Shown: positions 41,991 through 52,000 of the stretch, piece by piece
Layout of the letters: each line of letters starts with the position of its first letter
Position numbering within the stretch: the first letter of the stretch is position 1
Source of the DNA: Rebecca billardiae RCC1528
Lineage: Eukaryota > Haptophyta
Length of the DNA: 64,000 nucleotides
Direction of reading: 5' to 3'
NCBI GenBank assembly: GCA_965240325.2
Contig: OZ251232.1
Coordinates: 2,170,001-2,234,000 of the forward strand
Notes under the pieces: model-generated
Seen by the model: only the letters and a program-made list of their open reading frames with translations
Database searches by the model: none
What the model was told of the DNA's origin: nothing
Made by a program: the position numbers and the translations under genes

Positions 41991-42519
41991 GCGGCTTTTG
42001 TCGGGGGACCGTGTCGGCGCGCGCGCGCGTGACGACGGCATGGCGCGACGGGGCGCTCGCGTCTCTGCAGCGCGGCACGATGACGACGCACGGATACGCG
42101 CGTCGCGGAAAGTCGACTCAGAGGCGTGCCGGCGATCCCGTGATCCACAAGACTGATGACTGCCGTGTCGTGAGCACCGAGTCGGAAGCGGCGTCGGCGG
42201 CCGGTCCGCGCTCGCCCGGCGCGGTGCCAGCGATCGACCTCGAGACTGCCACTAAGGTGATCGCGAGGTGAATGTAGACCCTGAATCTGGCGTAGCTGAT
42301 TGACCGCCTCTGCTGTGATCGACGGCTGCCTCGGAGAGGAGTTGCGGCTCGCAGTCGCACCCCCAGCTGTCAAGTTGTCCCGTCTATTTGCGCGACCCGT
42401 TTCACGCCCGCGCGGGGGGGTGCCCGCGACGAGCCGGTCGCGAGCGCGGGGTCGCGCGGGCGTCTCGAAGGGCAAGAAAATACTTGCGGAAAAGCCCGCA
42501 GCAGCGGAAATTGAAATAA
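41991..42519. other. Intergenic region
   Basis: No clear gene is seen. The frame of the kringle protein has no ATG before 42520. A short ORF from 42579 in another phase (MAVLFAVLVQAAGG) resembles a signal peptide and could be an alternative 5' exon of the kringle gene. Confidence 0.4.
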
Positions 42520-45051
42520 ATGCAGCCGGGTACGTCTTTGCCGTTCGCGCGCAAAACCGGTGGTGCATCCCGAGGCGAATGGCGGTGCTTTTCGCGGTGC
42601 TCGTGCAAGCTGCTGGCGGCCGCACGGGGCCGCCGATGCACCGGGCGGCACTGCCACCCCTCGCCACCGTCGTCCCCACCGCCGCCGCCGTACACGCCCG
42701 CCCCGCCGCCGCTGTATGACCGCGGCGACGTGGAGTGCTACACGCGCGCCGACCACGCTGACTACCGCGGCCTCAAGAACGTGACGCACCGCGGGCTCAC
42801 GTGCCAGCGCTGGAGCGAGCAGAGCCCGCACGAGCACGACATGCTGCCCGAGCTCCACCCGGGCGAGGGCCTGGGCCACCACAACTACTGCCGCGCGCCC
42901 GGCATGCTCGGGCGCTCGTGCGCTTACTGCTTCACCACCGACCCGCACATGAAATGGGACTGCTGCGACATCGGCAAGCCAGCGAGCGCCTGCCCGGGGC
43001 CGCAGCCGCCGTCGCCGCCGCTGCCGCCGCCCTCGCCGCCCTCGTCGCCGCCGCCGCCCTCGCCCTCGCCGCCGCCCTCGCCCTCGCCGCCGCACCGGCT
43101 CGGCGGCGCGCGGCCGCCCGGCGGCGGGGCCAGCTCTGGATGGCCCGGCGACCCGCGGCGACCGTGGCTGCCAGTGGGAGGGCTGCCGTCGGGGCAGCGG
43201 CCGGGGCACCCCGGCACGCCGGCGCACCCGCCGCGCCGCCGCCGCCGCCGCCTCTCGCCGCCGCCGCCGCTGCTCTCCCCGCCGCCCCCGCCGCCGCTCG
43301 CGCCGCCGCCGCCGCCGTCGCCGCCCGACCCGCGCGAATGCTACGTGCGCACAGACTTGAGCGACTACCGCGGGCACAAGGCGCGCACGGCGTGGGGGTA
43401 CACGTGCGTGGCGTGGGCCGAGGCGGCCCCCGCGCACGGCTGGAGCCTCGCCGATCACCCGCACGCCGACCTGCGCCAGAACTACTGCCGCCGACCCTTC
43501 GGCACGCGCTGCGCGTGGTGCTACACTGCCGAGAGGCACAAGCGTGACTGGGACTGCTGCGAGGTGGGCGCGCCCCAGCGGCGGTGCGAGCACAACTCGC
43601 CGCCGCCGACGCCGCCGCCGCCGAGCCCGCCGTACCCGCCGCCCGCCGCGCCCTCGCCGCCGCCCGCCGCGCCGCCGCCCTCGCCGCCGCCCGCCGCGCC
43701 CTCGCCGCCGCCCGCGCCGCCGCCGCCCGCCGCGCCGCCGCCGCCGACGCACCAGCTTTGCTTCACGTGCAAGCACGTCGAACGTGGGCCTCACGCCGAG
43801 TGCTACACTCAGAACGACGCGTCGGACTATCGCGGCCACGTGGCGCGCACGGCGCGCGGGCGCGCGTGCGAGGCGTGGACCGACGCGTTCGCGCGGCTGC
43901 GCCGCGAGCGCGACGCGGCGGACGCGGCGGACGCGGCGGACGAGGCGGACTGGAAGGCGCGCCACCCGGGCCGCCGCTATCGCAAGCCCCGGCGGCGCGA
44001 GCCGCCACCGCTGTACGACCCGGCGGCGCGCGCGGCGGACGGGCTCGGCGCGCACAACTACTGCCGCGCGCCGGGCGGCTCGCACCACTGCGCGTGGTGT
44101 TACACCGGCCCGACTGAGCGCGGCAACGACTGGGACTGCTGCTCCATCGGCGTGCCCGCGTTCGAGTGCCGTGACCCGTCACCGCCGCCGCCGCCCGCGC
44201 CGCCGAGCCCGCCCGCGCGCCCGCCGAGCCCGCCGCCACGCCCGCCGCCGCCCTCGCCGAGCCCGCCGCCACGCCCGCCGCCGCCGGCCCCGCCGCCGCC
44301 GCCGCCGCCACCCTTCCCCAGCGCGCCGCCGCCCGCGCCGCCGCCCTCGCCCAGCCCGCCGTCGCCGAGCCCGGCGCCGCCCGCCTCGCCGCCGCCGCCG
44401 CGCCCGCCGCCCTCGCCCGCGCCCGCGCCGCCGAGCCTGCCGCCGCCGCCCTCGCCGCGCCCGCCGCCGCCCAGCCCGGCGCCGAGCCCGCCAAAGCCGC
44501 CGCCCTCGCCGCCGCCGCCCGACGAGTCCGAGTGCTACAACGCGCACACCGCCGAGGACTACCGCGGCAGCGTCAACGTGACGGTGTGGGGCCGCAGCTG
44601 CCGCGCGTGGACCGCCGCCGAGCGCCGAAAGTACCCGGGCGCCGACCTGGACGGCAACTACTGCCGCCACCCGTGGGGCCGGATCCGCTGCGCCTGGTGC
44701 TACTACGACGAGGAGGACGGGCCGTCGGAGAAGCGCCGTCGGGAGTCGAGGGACGACGCGGGGCAGCTGTACGACTGCTGCGAGGTGGGGTACCCCGCCT
44801 TCACGCCGTGCGCGATGGCGACCGCCACGCGCGCCGCCGTCGCGCGCTCGCGGCTCGCGCCCGGCGCGCTGAGCTCTGAGCGGACGGGCGCGCTCCGGGC
44901 GCGCGGGCGTGGCTCGTCCTCGGCGGCGCGCCGAGTCTGGCTGGCGGGCGCGCTCGCGCTCGCGATGGGCGCGGCGCTCTTCGCAGGCCGACGAGCGGCG
45001 CATCGCGCGCGCTGTCGCGCGCAGCACTCACCCGAGTCCAGACTGCTGTAG
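42520..45051 (+). CDS. Membrane protein with four kringle-like domains and proline-rich linkers
   Basis: 843 aa in one exon from ATG 42520; the true 5' end is uncertain because no signal peptide is encoded in this frame. Four kringle-like modules begin at residues about 73, 274, 428 and 672, each with ECYxxxDxxDYRG, then G-x-x-C-x-x-W, NYCR and a CAWCYT-like block ending in DCC and a last Cys. They are joined by long poly-Pro/Ser linkers of 60-100 residues. A TM segment (WLAGALALAMGAALFAG) lies near residue 805 with a short basic tail, so the kringles are extracellular or lumenal. Compared with the canonical six-Cys kringle, every module has two extra cysteines (CA[WY]C and DCC), suggesting a fourth disulfide. 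Module 3 has a long charged insertion. Kringles bind proteins or lysine side chains; the ligand here is unknown. Confidence 0.75.
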   Translation: MQPGTSLPFARKTGGASRGEWRCFSRCSCKLLAAARGRRCTGRHCHPSPPSSPPPPPYTPAPPPLYDRGDVECYTRADHADYRGLKNVTHRGLTCQRWSEQSPHEHDMLPELHPGEGLGHHNYCRAPGMLGRSCAYCFTTDPHMKWDCCDIGKPASACPGPQPPSPPLPPPSPPSSPPPPSPSPPPSPSPPHRLGGARPPGGGASSGWPGDPRRPWLPVGGLPSGQRPGHPGTPAHPPRRRRRRLSPPPPLLSPPPPPPLAPPPPPSPPDPRECYVRTDLSDYRGHKARTAWGYTCVAWAEAAPAHGWSLADHPHADLRQNYCRRPFGTRCAWCYTAERHKRDWDCCEVGAPQRRCEHNSPPPTPPPPSPPYPPPAAPSPPPAAPPPSPPPAAPSPPPAPPPPAAPPPPTHQLCFTCKHVERGPHAECYTQNDASDYRGHVARTARGRACEAWTDAFARLRRERDAADAADAADEADWKARHPGRRYRKPRRREPPPLYDPAARAADGLGAHNYCRAPGGSHHCAWCYTGPTERGNDWDCCSIGVPAFECRDPSPPPPPAPPSPPARPPSPPPRPPPPSPSPPPRPPPPAPPPPPPPPFPSAPPPAPPPSPSPPSPSPAPPASPPPPRPPPSPAPAPPSLPPPPSPRPPPPSPAPSPPKPPPSPPPPDESECYNAHTAEDYRGSVNVTVWGRSCRAWTAAERRKYPGADLDGNYCRHPWGRIRCAWCYYDEEDGPSEKRRRESRDDAGQLYDCCEVGYPAFTPCAMATATRAAVARSRLAPGALSSERTGALRARGRGSSSAARRVWLAGALALAMGAALFAGRRAAHRARCRAQHSPESRLL

Positions 45052-45326
45052 TGACGGTGTGACGAGCTATCACGTCAGCCATCAGGCCGCGACGCTGTGC
45101 GACGACGGCCGTCGCTCGGCGTGGAGTGCCTGCCGCCTGCCGGCGCCGGCGCCCGCACGCGGCACGGCCACGCGGGACTCGCCTGGCGGTGGGAGAGCTG
45201 GCTTAGAGGCGGACGGCTGGCCCGCTATTTAGACGAGATTCACATCTCGCAATTAATGCGACAAAAAACCGCCGCTCTGGTGGCGAGCTGCCGAAGTCGG
45301 CCTGCTCTCGCTCGCGCTCGGCATCA

Positions 45327-46366
45327 ATGCGGCTGCTGTCGGTGACGCTCCTGCTCGCGGCAGTCGCCCATGCGAGCGCATTCGCGCACGCGGGCGCGCG
45401 GGCGGTCGCACGCCCGACCGTGCGCACGAGCGCGGTCGCCATGCGCCTCGGCGGTGGCAAGGCCGGCGGCAGCTTTTTCGGCCGCATCGGCAGCAGCGCG
45501 CGCAAGTCGTGGCCGTCAGTGCGGCGGGGGAGCAGCGAGGGCGGTGCGGTCGGCGGCGGTGGCGGCGATGGTGTGAGCGGCTCGTCCGGATCGAGCGCAT
45601 CCGACGACTCCTCCGACAAGGGGCCGCTCGGCAGCATCTGGGCGGGCTACAACTCGATGCTCGACAGCCAGCCGCTGCTGACTAAGGCACTCACCTCCTT
45701 CACCGGCTTCGCCATCGGCGATCTGCTCGTGCAGTTCTTCATCGAGAAGAAGGAGGATTTCGATTGGATGCGCTTCCTGCGCTTCACCTCGTTCGGCTTC
45801 CTCGTCCACGGTCCGTTCCGCCGACCGCGCGCGCGCGCGCAGACGGCTGGTCAGTTGGCGGGCTCACGCGCCGGCACGCGTCGCGCGCGCGCGCAGGCCC
45901 GACCGGCCACTGGTTCTACGGCAACCTCGACTCGCTCATCCCTGGCGCGACGGCGCGCAAGGTCTTCACGAAGGTCTTCATCGACCAGGTGCGCGCCCGC
46001 CCAGCTCGCAGCGCAGCTAGCCCGCCGCCGCGCGCCACGAGCGCGCGTGCCCGCCGCTGAGCGTGGGCGTGCCCGCGCGCCCACCTGCCTGCACTGCCGC
46101 TCGGCGCGCAGGTGCTGTGGAACCCGATCTTCGGCATCATGTTCTTCGGGTACATGGCGGCGGCGGAGGGCAAGGGCCCGATGCTCGTGGCCAAGCGCGT
46201 GAAGAACGAGCTCATGACGCAGGTGACCGGCTCGTGGAAGGTGTGGCCTCTCGCGCACGCCATCAACTTCGCCTTCATCCCGACGCAGCAGCGGATCCTC
46301 TACATCAACTCGATCCAGATCGGGTACAACATGTTCCTCTCGGTGATCGGCAACCGCGGCGCCTGA
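45327..46366 (+). CDS. Mpv17/PMP22 family protein with plastid-type bipartite presequence
   Basis: Exons are 45327-45810, 45897-45988 and 46112-46366, giving 276 aa. Splices make FLVHGPTGHWFYGNL (phase 1) and FIDQVLWNPIFG (phase 0), both at conserved Mpv17 blocks. Intron 1 (86 nt) starts GTCCGT; intron 2 (123 nt) starts GTGCGC. The N-terminus MRLLSVTLLLAAVAHASAFA is a signal peptide ending in the ASA-F motif that marks import into red-derived secondary plastids, followed by an Arg/Ser-rich transit peptide and a Gly/Ser-rich linker. The conserved domain (about 105-276) has four hydrophobic helices, including DLLVQFFIEKKEDFDWMRFL and the C-terminal signature SWKVWPLAHAINFAFIPTQQ. Members are small membrane channels or pores of mitochondria, peroxisomes and plastids; here a plastid membrane location is inferred. 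Confidence 0.88.
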
Positions 46367-49049
46367 GCGCGTCAGGGCAGGCTGCGCCGCCGAACGCGTT
46401 GAAGGCGCGCGGCCAAGCAGCAAGGCGCAAGCCACTGGGCCGGCGCGGGAATCAAAAGACTGTGATGATGCGGCGGGCATCCGCCATATAAATCAGCGGA
46501 GCCGGCGGCCGAGCCGGCGAGGCCCGCGGGAGTCGGACTGCAAGACGAGCGGCCAGCGGCCGGTCGCGACTCGGTGCCGGCTCGGTCAGGCCTCTGGCGG
46601 CTCCCGACGGCCGAGGCCCGGCCCCCGGAGGGGCGAGGCTCGGTCCCGGACCCGGGCCGGGGCCCGGCCGACGGGCCGCGCCGCCGGCGCTGACCGGGCG
46701 CGGACGGCGGGGCGGCCGAGCGGCGCGGCAGCGCGCGGCCACCGTGCCCGTGGCCGTGCCGGCCCGTGGCCGTGGCATCATCGCGGGGGTGATCACGAAG
46801 TCCTACTGGGTTCACGCCTGGTGATCCGGCCGCGGCGCGGCGGCAGAGGCAGAGACGAGTGTAATCGACTAAAGACCGGTGAATCCGCGGATGCCAGCAG
46901 AAATAAGAGCCGCAGCGCTATAAGTATAACGCGCCGGCCCGCGGGGCGGCCGCGGTCGCGCACTGCCACTCGCGCCGGTCGGCGTCGCCGTCGTCGCCCG
47001 AGTTATATGCCACTTATGGCCGGCCGATCCGCATAACACTTAACAGCGCTAGCGTCCGTCGTCCGATGGCGATGCTAATGGTCCATACGGATTACGACCG
47101 CCGATTACGGAGTCGTAGACACGTAGCGTTACTCGGTATTAGTTGACGACAATGCGCTAGTAGTACTGCCGATTGCATGATGAGCCATATAAGCATATAT
47201 TATTTGGGCGGCATTAATTTGCGGGCCATGATTCGACAAGCTGTCAAGCTCTGCCACAGTGCCAGTGAGTCTGATCACGGACGCGCGCGGATTTTTTTTT
47301 ACGATACTTTCAGGCCATCGCTGCGTCATGCCGCATGCGTGACTTGGCAGATCCGCGCCGCACGGGCCGGCGCCTCAGGCCGCAGGGCGGAGCGTGAGCG
47401 CCACCAATATTGAGAGACGAACGATCGAGCAGCCAGCCAGCACGCAGCAGCAGAGAGACGTCCCCAATGACAGGCGGCGACAGTACTCAGTAGCCCGACA
47501 CTGACAGCCTGCGAGCGTGGCGTCTCCCCAAACTCAAAGTCCCGACGAAGGCCCTCAAGCTCAGTCACTAAATTGCCTCTTGCCGCGCGCGCTGACGCGG
47601 CGCCCTCGCCGCCGCGCGGGTCATTAGGCCGGGGAGTCCGAGTCGGCGTCGGCACTGGGCCGCACGGGCCTGCCCCTGGGCGTCTGACTGGAGTCTGCTG
47701 GGCTCGGCGCCAGCCAACCTCCACGTCGGCAGCGGCGCGGATGATGCCGACCATGCTCGCGCCGCTGCAGTCTGCACTGCTCCGTCCCGGGCGGCGTCCG
47801 AGCGGAGCCGATGGCCAGCGCAAGCCGGCCAGCGACGCGACGGAAGCACTCCACGCTGCCTCAAGCCTGCGCAGCCGCAGCGCACGAGCAGCTACCACCC
47901 CCGTCGCTTCAGCAGTGGCAGCAAGGGGCTTACAAAATACCACTGCGTCTCTTATTCTTACAGGTGGATACGGGCTAACTGGACACAGGGGCTATCTGGA
48001 CACTCAGCGGGCGACAGCCTCGTGGCGAGGGCTCGTGGGCGAACGAGCACGAGCGCCCAATGGCGGGTCGCCACGACGGCGCACGATGTTCGCTCGACTC
48101 ACCTGGTCGTGGGACGTCGTCTGCGCACGCGCCAGGTCGCGCTTCTCGCCGCCTTCGCCTTGTTTCGTGAGTCCCGCGCACAAGGCCGAAAGCCAGCGTT
48201 TCAAGCCGCAAGACGCGTGCGCGGACTCAGGAAGGGCGGACTCCGAGGCAAGGCGCGGTTGCGCTGGCGTGGGTAGGTCCCTGAGCAACCGTCCGAGCCG
48301 CTGCACACGCTTTTCCTCTGCGCGCGCGTCTCTGAGCTCGATTCCCATGCCTCAGCCAGTGCCAGGGGCTAATTGGACAGTGCCATTGCCCATTGCGGCC
48401 GCCACGCGCGGAGACGGGCCCGCCTGCGCAGCGCAGAAAGCGCGCTGCGGCGCAACCAGGGAGCCCCTGAACTGAAACTGGTGAAGTCCGTCCCTGGCGC
48501 CCCTTTGACCCCAATGCTCCCAGAGAGGCCTCCGCGTGAGTTGGGTCGGCCACTGTCCAGTTCACCCGTACAGTATCCGCCTGTACTCGCAAATGCATGC
48601 GTATAATATCATGCACATATGGCCAATTATCGGCCGAGGCGTCGTAAATCGTAATCGGTCCCGATGATGATATCGACTCCTTCGACTTCAACATAATAGT
48701 TATGGGCGCGCCATCGTAAGGTATGTGTAGCGGCAACTCCTTTCAGTATAATATGAGACCACCGAAGCGGTTTTAAACATTTTGGCCCCTCGAGTCCTCG
48801 ACTTCTCCACAATTAGTCACGTCAAATTCCCGCAAGCCCTGAAGCAACGACAATAATGACACGACGAAGCAGGCACAAGTTTGCAGCACCTCCGCGTACC
48901 CGCTCATTTGCGCCTGCGTCATATTCGCCGAAGCCCCCTTCGCTGCGCCCAGCGCTAAAGTACGGTACACACGCGAGGTGTTATTTGTAGCCCGGGCGCG
49001 ACGGAGCCTCTCAGCAGGTTCTCAATCATAGCGGCCGTGGTGTGCCACG
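46367..49049. other. Long intergenic region without supported genes
   Basis: The sequence alternates GC-rich (46500-46800) and AT-rich patches, with a T9 run at 47292. Words of the type GGGCTAAYTGGACA occur at about 47973, 47988 and 48368 and, inverted, at 48550, hinting at a decayed inverted-repeat element of about 200 bp (48366-48567). Several ORFs of 60-170 codons exist (e.g. 48773-48970 minus, MTQAQMSGYAEVLQTCACFV), but none shows domain motifs or sustained coding bias. Confidence 0.5.
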
Positions 49050-52000
49050 ATGCTGCCGGCGCTAAGGCGACGACCAGCGCGCGGCGGGGGCCTGGTCATT
49101 GTCACTGATCCTGGTACGCTCTCTTGCCAGCCGTCGCGCGCGCGCAGGGGCGCGCGCTCGGGCGCGTGCGTGTGCGTGTCAACTGGAGCGCTCACGACGT
49201 GCCGCCCGCGCGCCGCGCGCGCGTCCCTCCGCCGCAGGCCCTGATCCCGATGACGTCAAATGTGCGCGCGGATCGGCACGCTCGCGAGTGCTCCGCGATG
49301 CGCACCAGCGCGGCGCGGCGCGCGCTGGCCGGCCGTGCGCCTTGCGCGCGCGCGCGCGCGCGCGCCGATCGCCCACCCGTGCCACGCCCGCGCCCCGCGC
49401 GCCCGCCCCGCCTGCCTCGCTCGTCGCAGCGCTGCTCATCGCGAGCGTGCTCCACCGGCAGGGCGATCTGCAGCTGCGCGCGGTCATCTGCAACGGCGGG
49501 CAGCAGCAGACGCAGCGCGCCGCCCTCGCGCGCTGCATCCTCGACAAGCTCGGCCTGCCCGCCGTGCCGGTAGGCGTCGGCACGGCGGGCAAGGCATATG
49601 CCGCGCGGCCGCACGAGTTCAGGCTGCTTGGCGCGGCGCTCGACGACGTGGACCTCTCGCGGCTGGAGGAGGGCGCGCCGCTCTTCCGCCGCGTGCTCGC
49701 CGACGCGCCCCCCAAATCCATCACCGTCCTCTGCATCAGCAGCCTGCGCGACTTTGCCGACCAGATCAGCGCGGACGCCGAGCTCGTGCTGACGAAGGTG
49801 AGGGAGGTGGCGGTGCAGGGCGGGCTCGAGTGGAGCGAGGCGGAGCGGCGCTGGGTGCCGGACACCAGGTGCGCGCCGCGCGGCCGCGCGCCGCGCGACG
49901 CCCGCCGGCCGCGAGCGGCTGCCGCGCGCGCGCGCGCGCGGCCGCGCTCGGCTGTCGCGCTCGGCGGCTCGTCGCGTCCTGACACGCGTGTCGCGCGCCC
50001 GTGCGCCGCGCGCGCCGCGGCGAGCAGCGTGAACAACACGTTTGACATGGAGGGCGCGGACCGCGTGTACTCCTTCTGCTTCGAGCGGCACGTCCCCTTG
50101 GCCGTCGTCTCGCGCGACGCGGTGCCGATGCTGCCGATGCAGGTGCGCTCTCGCGCGCCGGCGCGGCGCTGCGGGCCGCCGCGCGAGGCGCGCCGCGCGC
50201 GCCGCGCGCGCCGCGCGCGCCGCGCGCGCCGCTCGCGTGCCGCGCCGCCGCGGCTGCCGCGCGCCGTGGCGCCGAGCTGAGCGGCGGCCGCGCGCGCGCG
50301 CGCGCCCGCCCCTCGCGCCCCGACCACCGCGCAGCTCGCAAAGTCCTTCGCCGTGCGCACGCGCGACCCCATTATGACCTACTTAGCGGACGCGCAGTTT
50401 CTGGGTCTCGAGGGTTTGTGGCGAAAGCTGTGCGCGGGCGAGCTGCCCGCGCGCTGCACGAAGCAGTGGTACTTCGCGACGTTCTGCGGCACGGACGCGG
50501 AGGCGTTCGAGCGCGAGGGCCACGAGAGCCTCGACGCGCGCGCGGACATCGTGCGCCACCTCAACGGATTCGTCAAACCGTGCGCGCGCGCGCGCGCGCG
50601 CGCGCCAGCCACGAGCACGCACGGAGCAACCGCTCCCTGCGGCCGCCGCGAGGCGCCGCCGCGCGCTGTGCGGCGGCTGCCGCGAGCACGCAGGGAGCGG
50701 CCGCGCAGCGCGCGTCGGCGCCGGCGCGCGGCGCGCGCGCGCTCACGCGCCCACCCGCGCGCGCGCGTCTCGGCCCCTCGCAGGTACGACGTGGTCGCGC
50801 TGATGACGGTGCTGCCACACACGCGCAACTTCTTCCCACAGCCCGCGCCCGGCTTTGGGCGCGCGCTGCGCATCTACTCGCGCGCCGAGCACGCGGTGGA
50901 CACCGCGCACGTGCTCAAGCTCCTGCGGGACACGTACCACGAGGTGGTGCTGATGGTGCAGGACTGCAGCGCGTCGGAGCAGCCGCTCTCCGGCGCGGGG
51001 AGCCCGCGAAGCGGCGGCGGCGGGAGCATGACTCGGCCCGCGCCGCGCTCGCGGCTCGCCAGGCTGGGCGGCGGCGCGGGCAGCTGGCACGCGCGCGGCG
51101 GCGCGGGCACGGCGCCGGGCGGCGGCGGCGCGGGCGGCAGCGGCGGCTCCAAGGCCTCGCGCGTGCACCCGTGCCTCGCCGCCGGCCCGGAGCGGGGCCT
51201 CTCGGAAGCATCGTCCGGCGCGGAGCACGCGCGGAATTCGGCCTCACGGCCCGGCGCGATCGATCAGAGGATGCGCGTCCAAGTCGCCGCGCCGCAGCAG
51301 CCGCCGGGCGGCAGCCAGCACCAGATGAACCAGGCGCAGCAGCAGCAGCTGCAGAGCCTGTTCCAGCAGCACTCGCAGTACACGTCGGACGACGAGGGCG
51401 AGCCCTACCTCTCGCCCGTGCGCCGCCGGCTGCACTCCGCCTCGGCGGCGGTGAGCGGCGGGCTGCGTCTCGAGCCGTCGTCCGGAGGCCCCGATCGCGA
51501 TCGGCCGGACCGCTCGTCGCGCGCGCGCTGCTCGCTGTTTTCGTCCGACTCGATCATCCTCGGCTCGCCGTCGATGCAGCCGACGGCGGCGGCGGGCGGC
51601 GGCGCGGCGGGCGAGGCGGCGGCGGACGCGGAGGCGCGGCAGCGCTCGAGCGTCTCGGGACGGACGGAGGAGGAGGAGGGGGAGGAGGGCGAAGGATCTC
51701 ACAGGCTGCCTTCCCCGCTGCTCGGCGGCGGCGGCCAGCCGCGCGCCGCCAGCCCGGCGTCGCCCGCGCGCGCGCGCTCGCGCTCGAGCGTCGAGCCCTC
51801 CGCCGCGGGCGCGCGCCGCTTCGACGTGGGCGCGCGCCAGCGCTCGCGCTCGAGCGCCGAAGGCATGGGCGCGGCGTGCGCCGAGCTCTCCGCCGCGGCG
51901 GAGGAGGGCGCGCTGGGCGGCGGCGGCGCGCGCGCGCTCTTTCGGCGGGACGAGTCGGCGTCGTCCAACGGCTCGTCGTCCGCCACGCCGATCGCCACGC

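Noticed and set aside
41433-42041. N-terminal extension of the AdoMet decarboxylase frame
   Set aside because: It runs antisense through the plastid-protein gene at 41637-41990, which has signal, transit and TM features in order.
46372-48812. Several 60-300 codon ORFs between the Mpv17 and nucleoside-hydrolase-like genes
   Set aside because: No sustained third-position bias, no domain motifs and no plausible splice partners were found.
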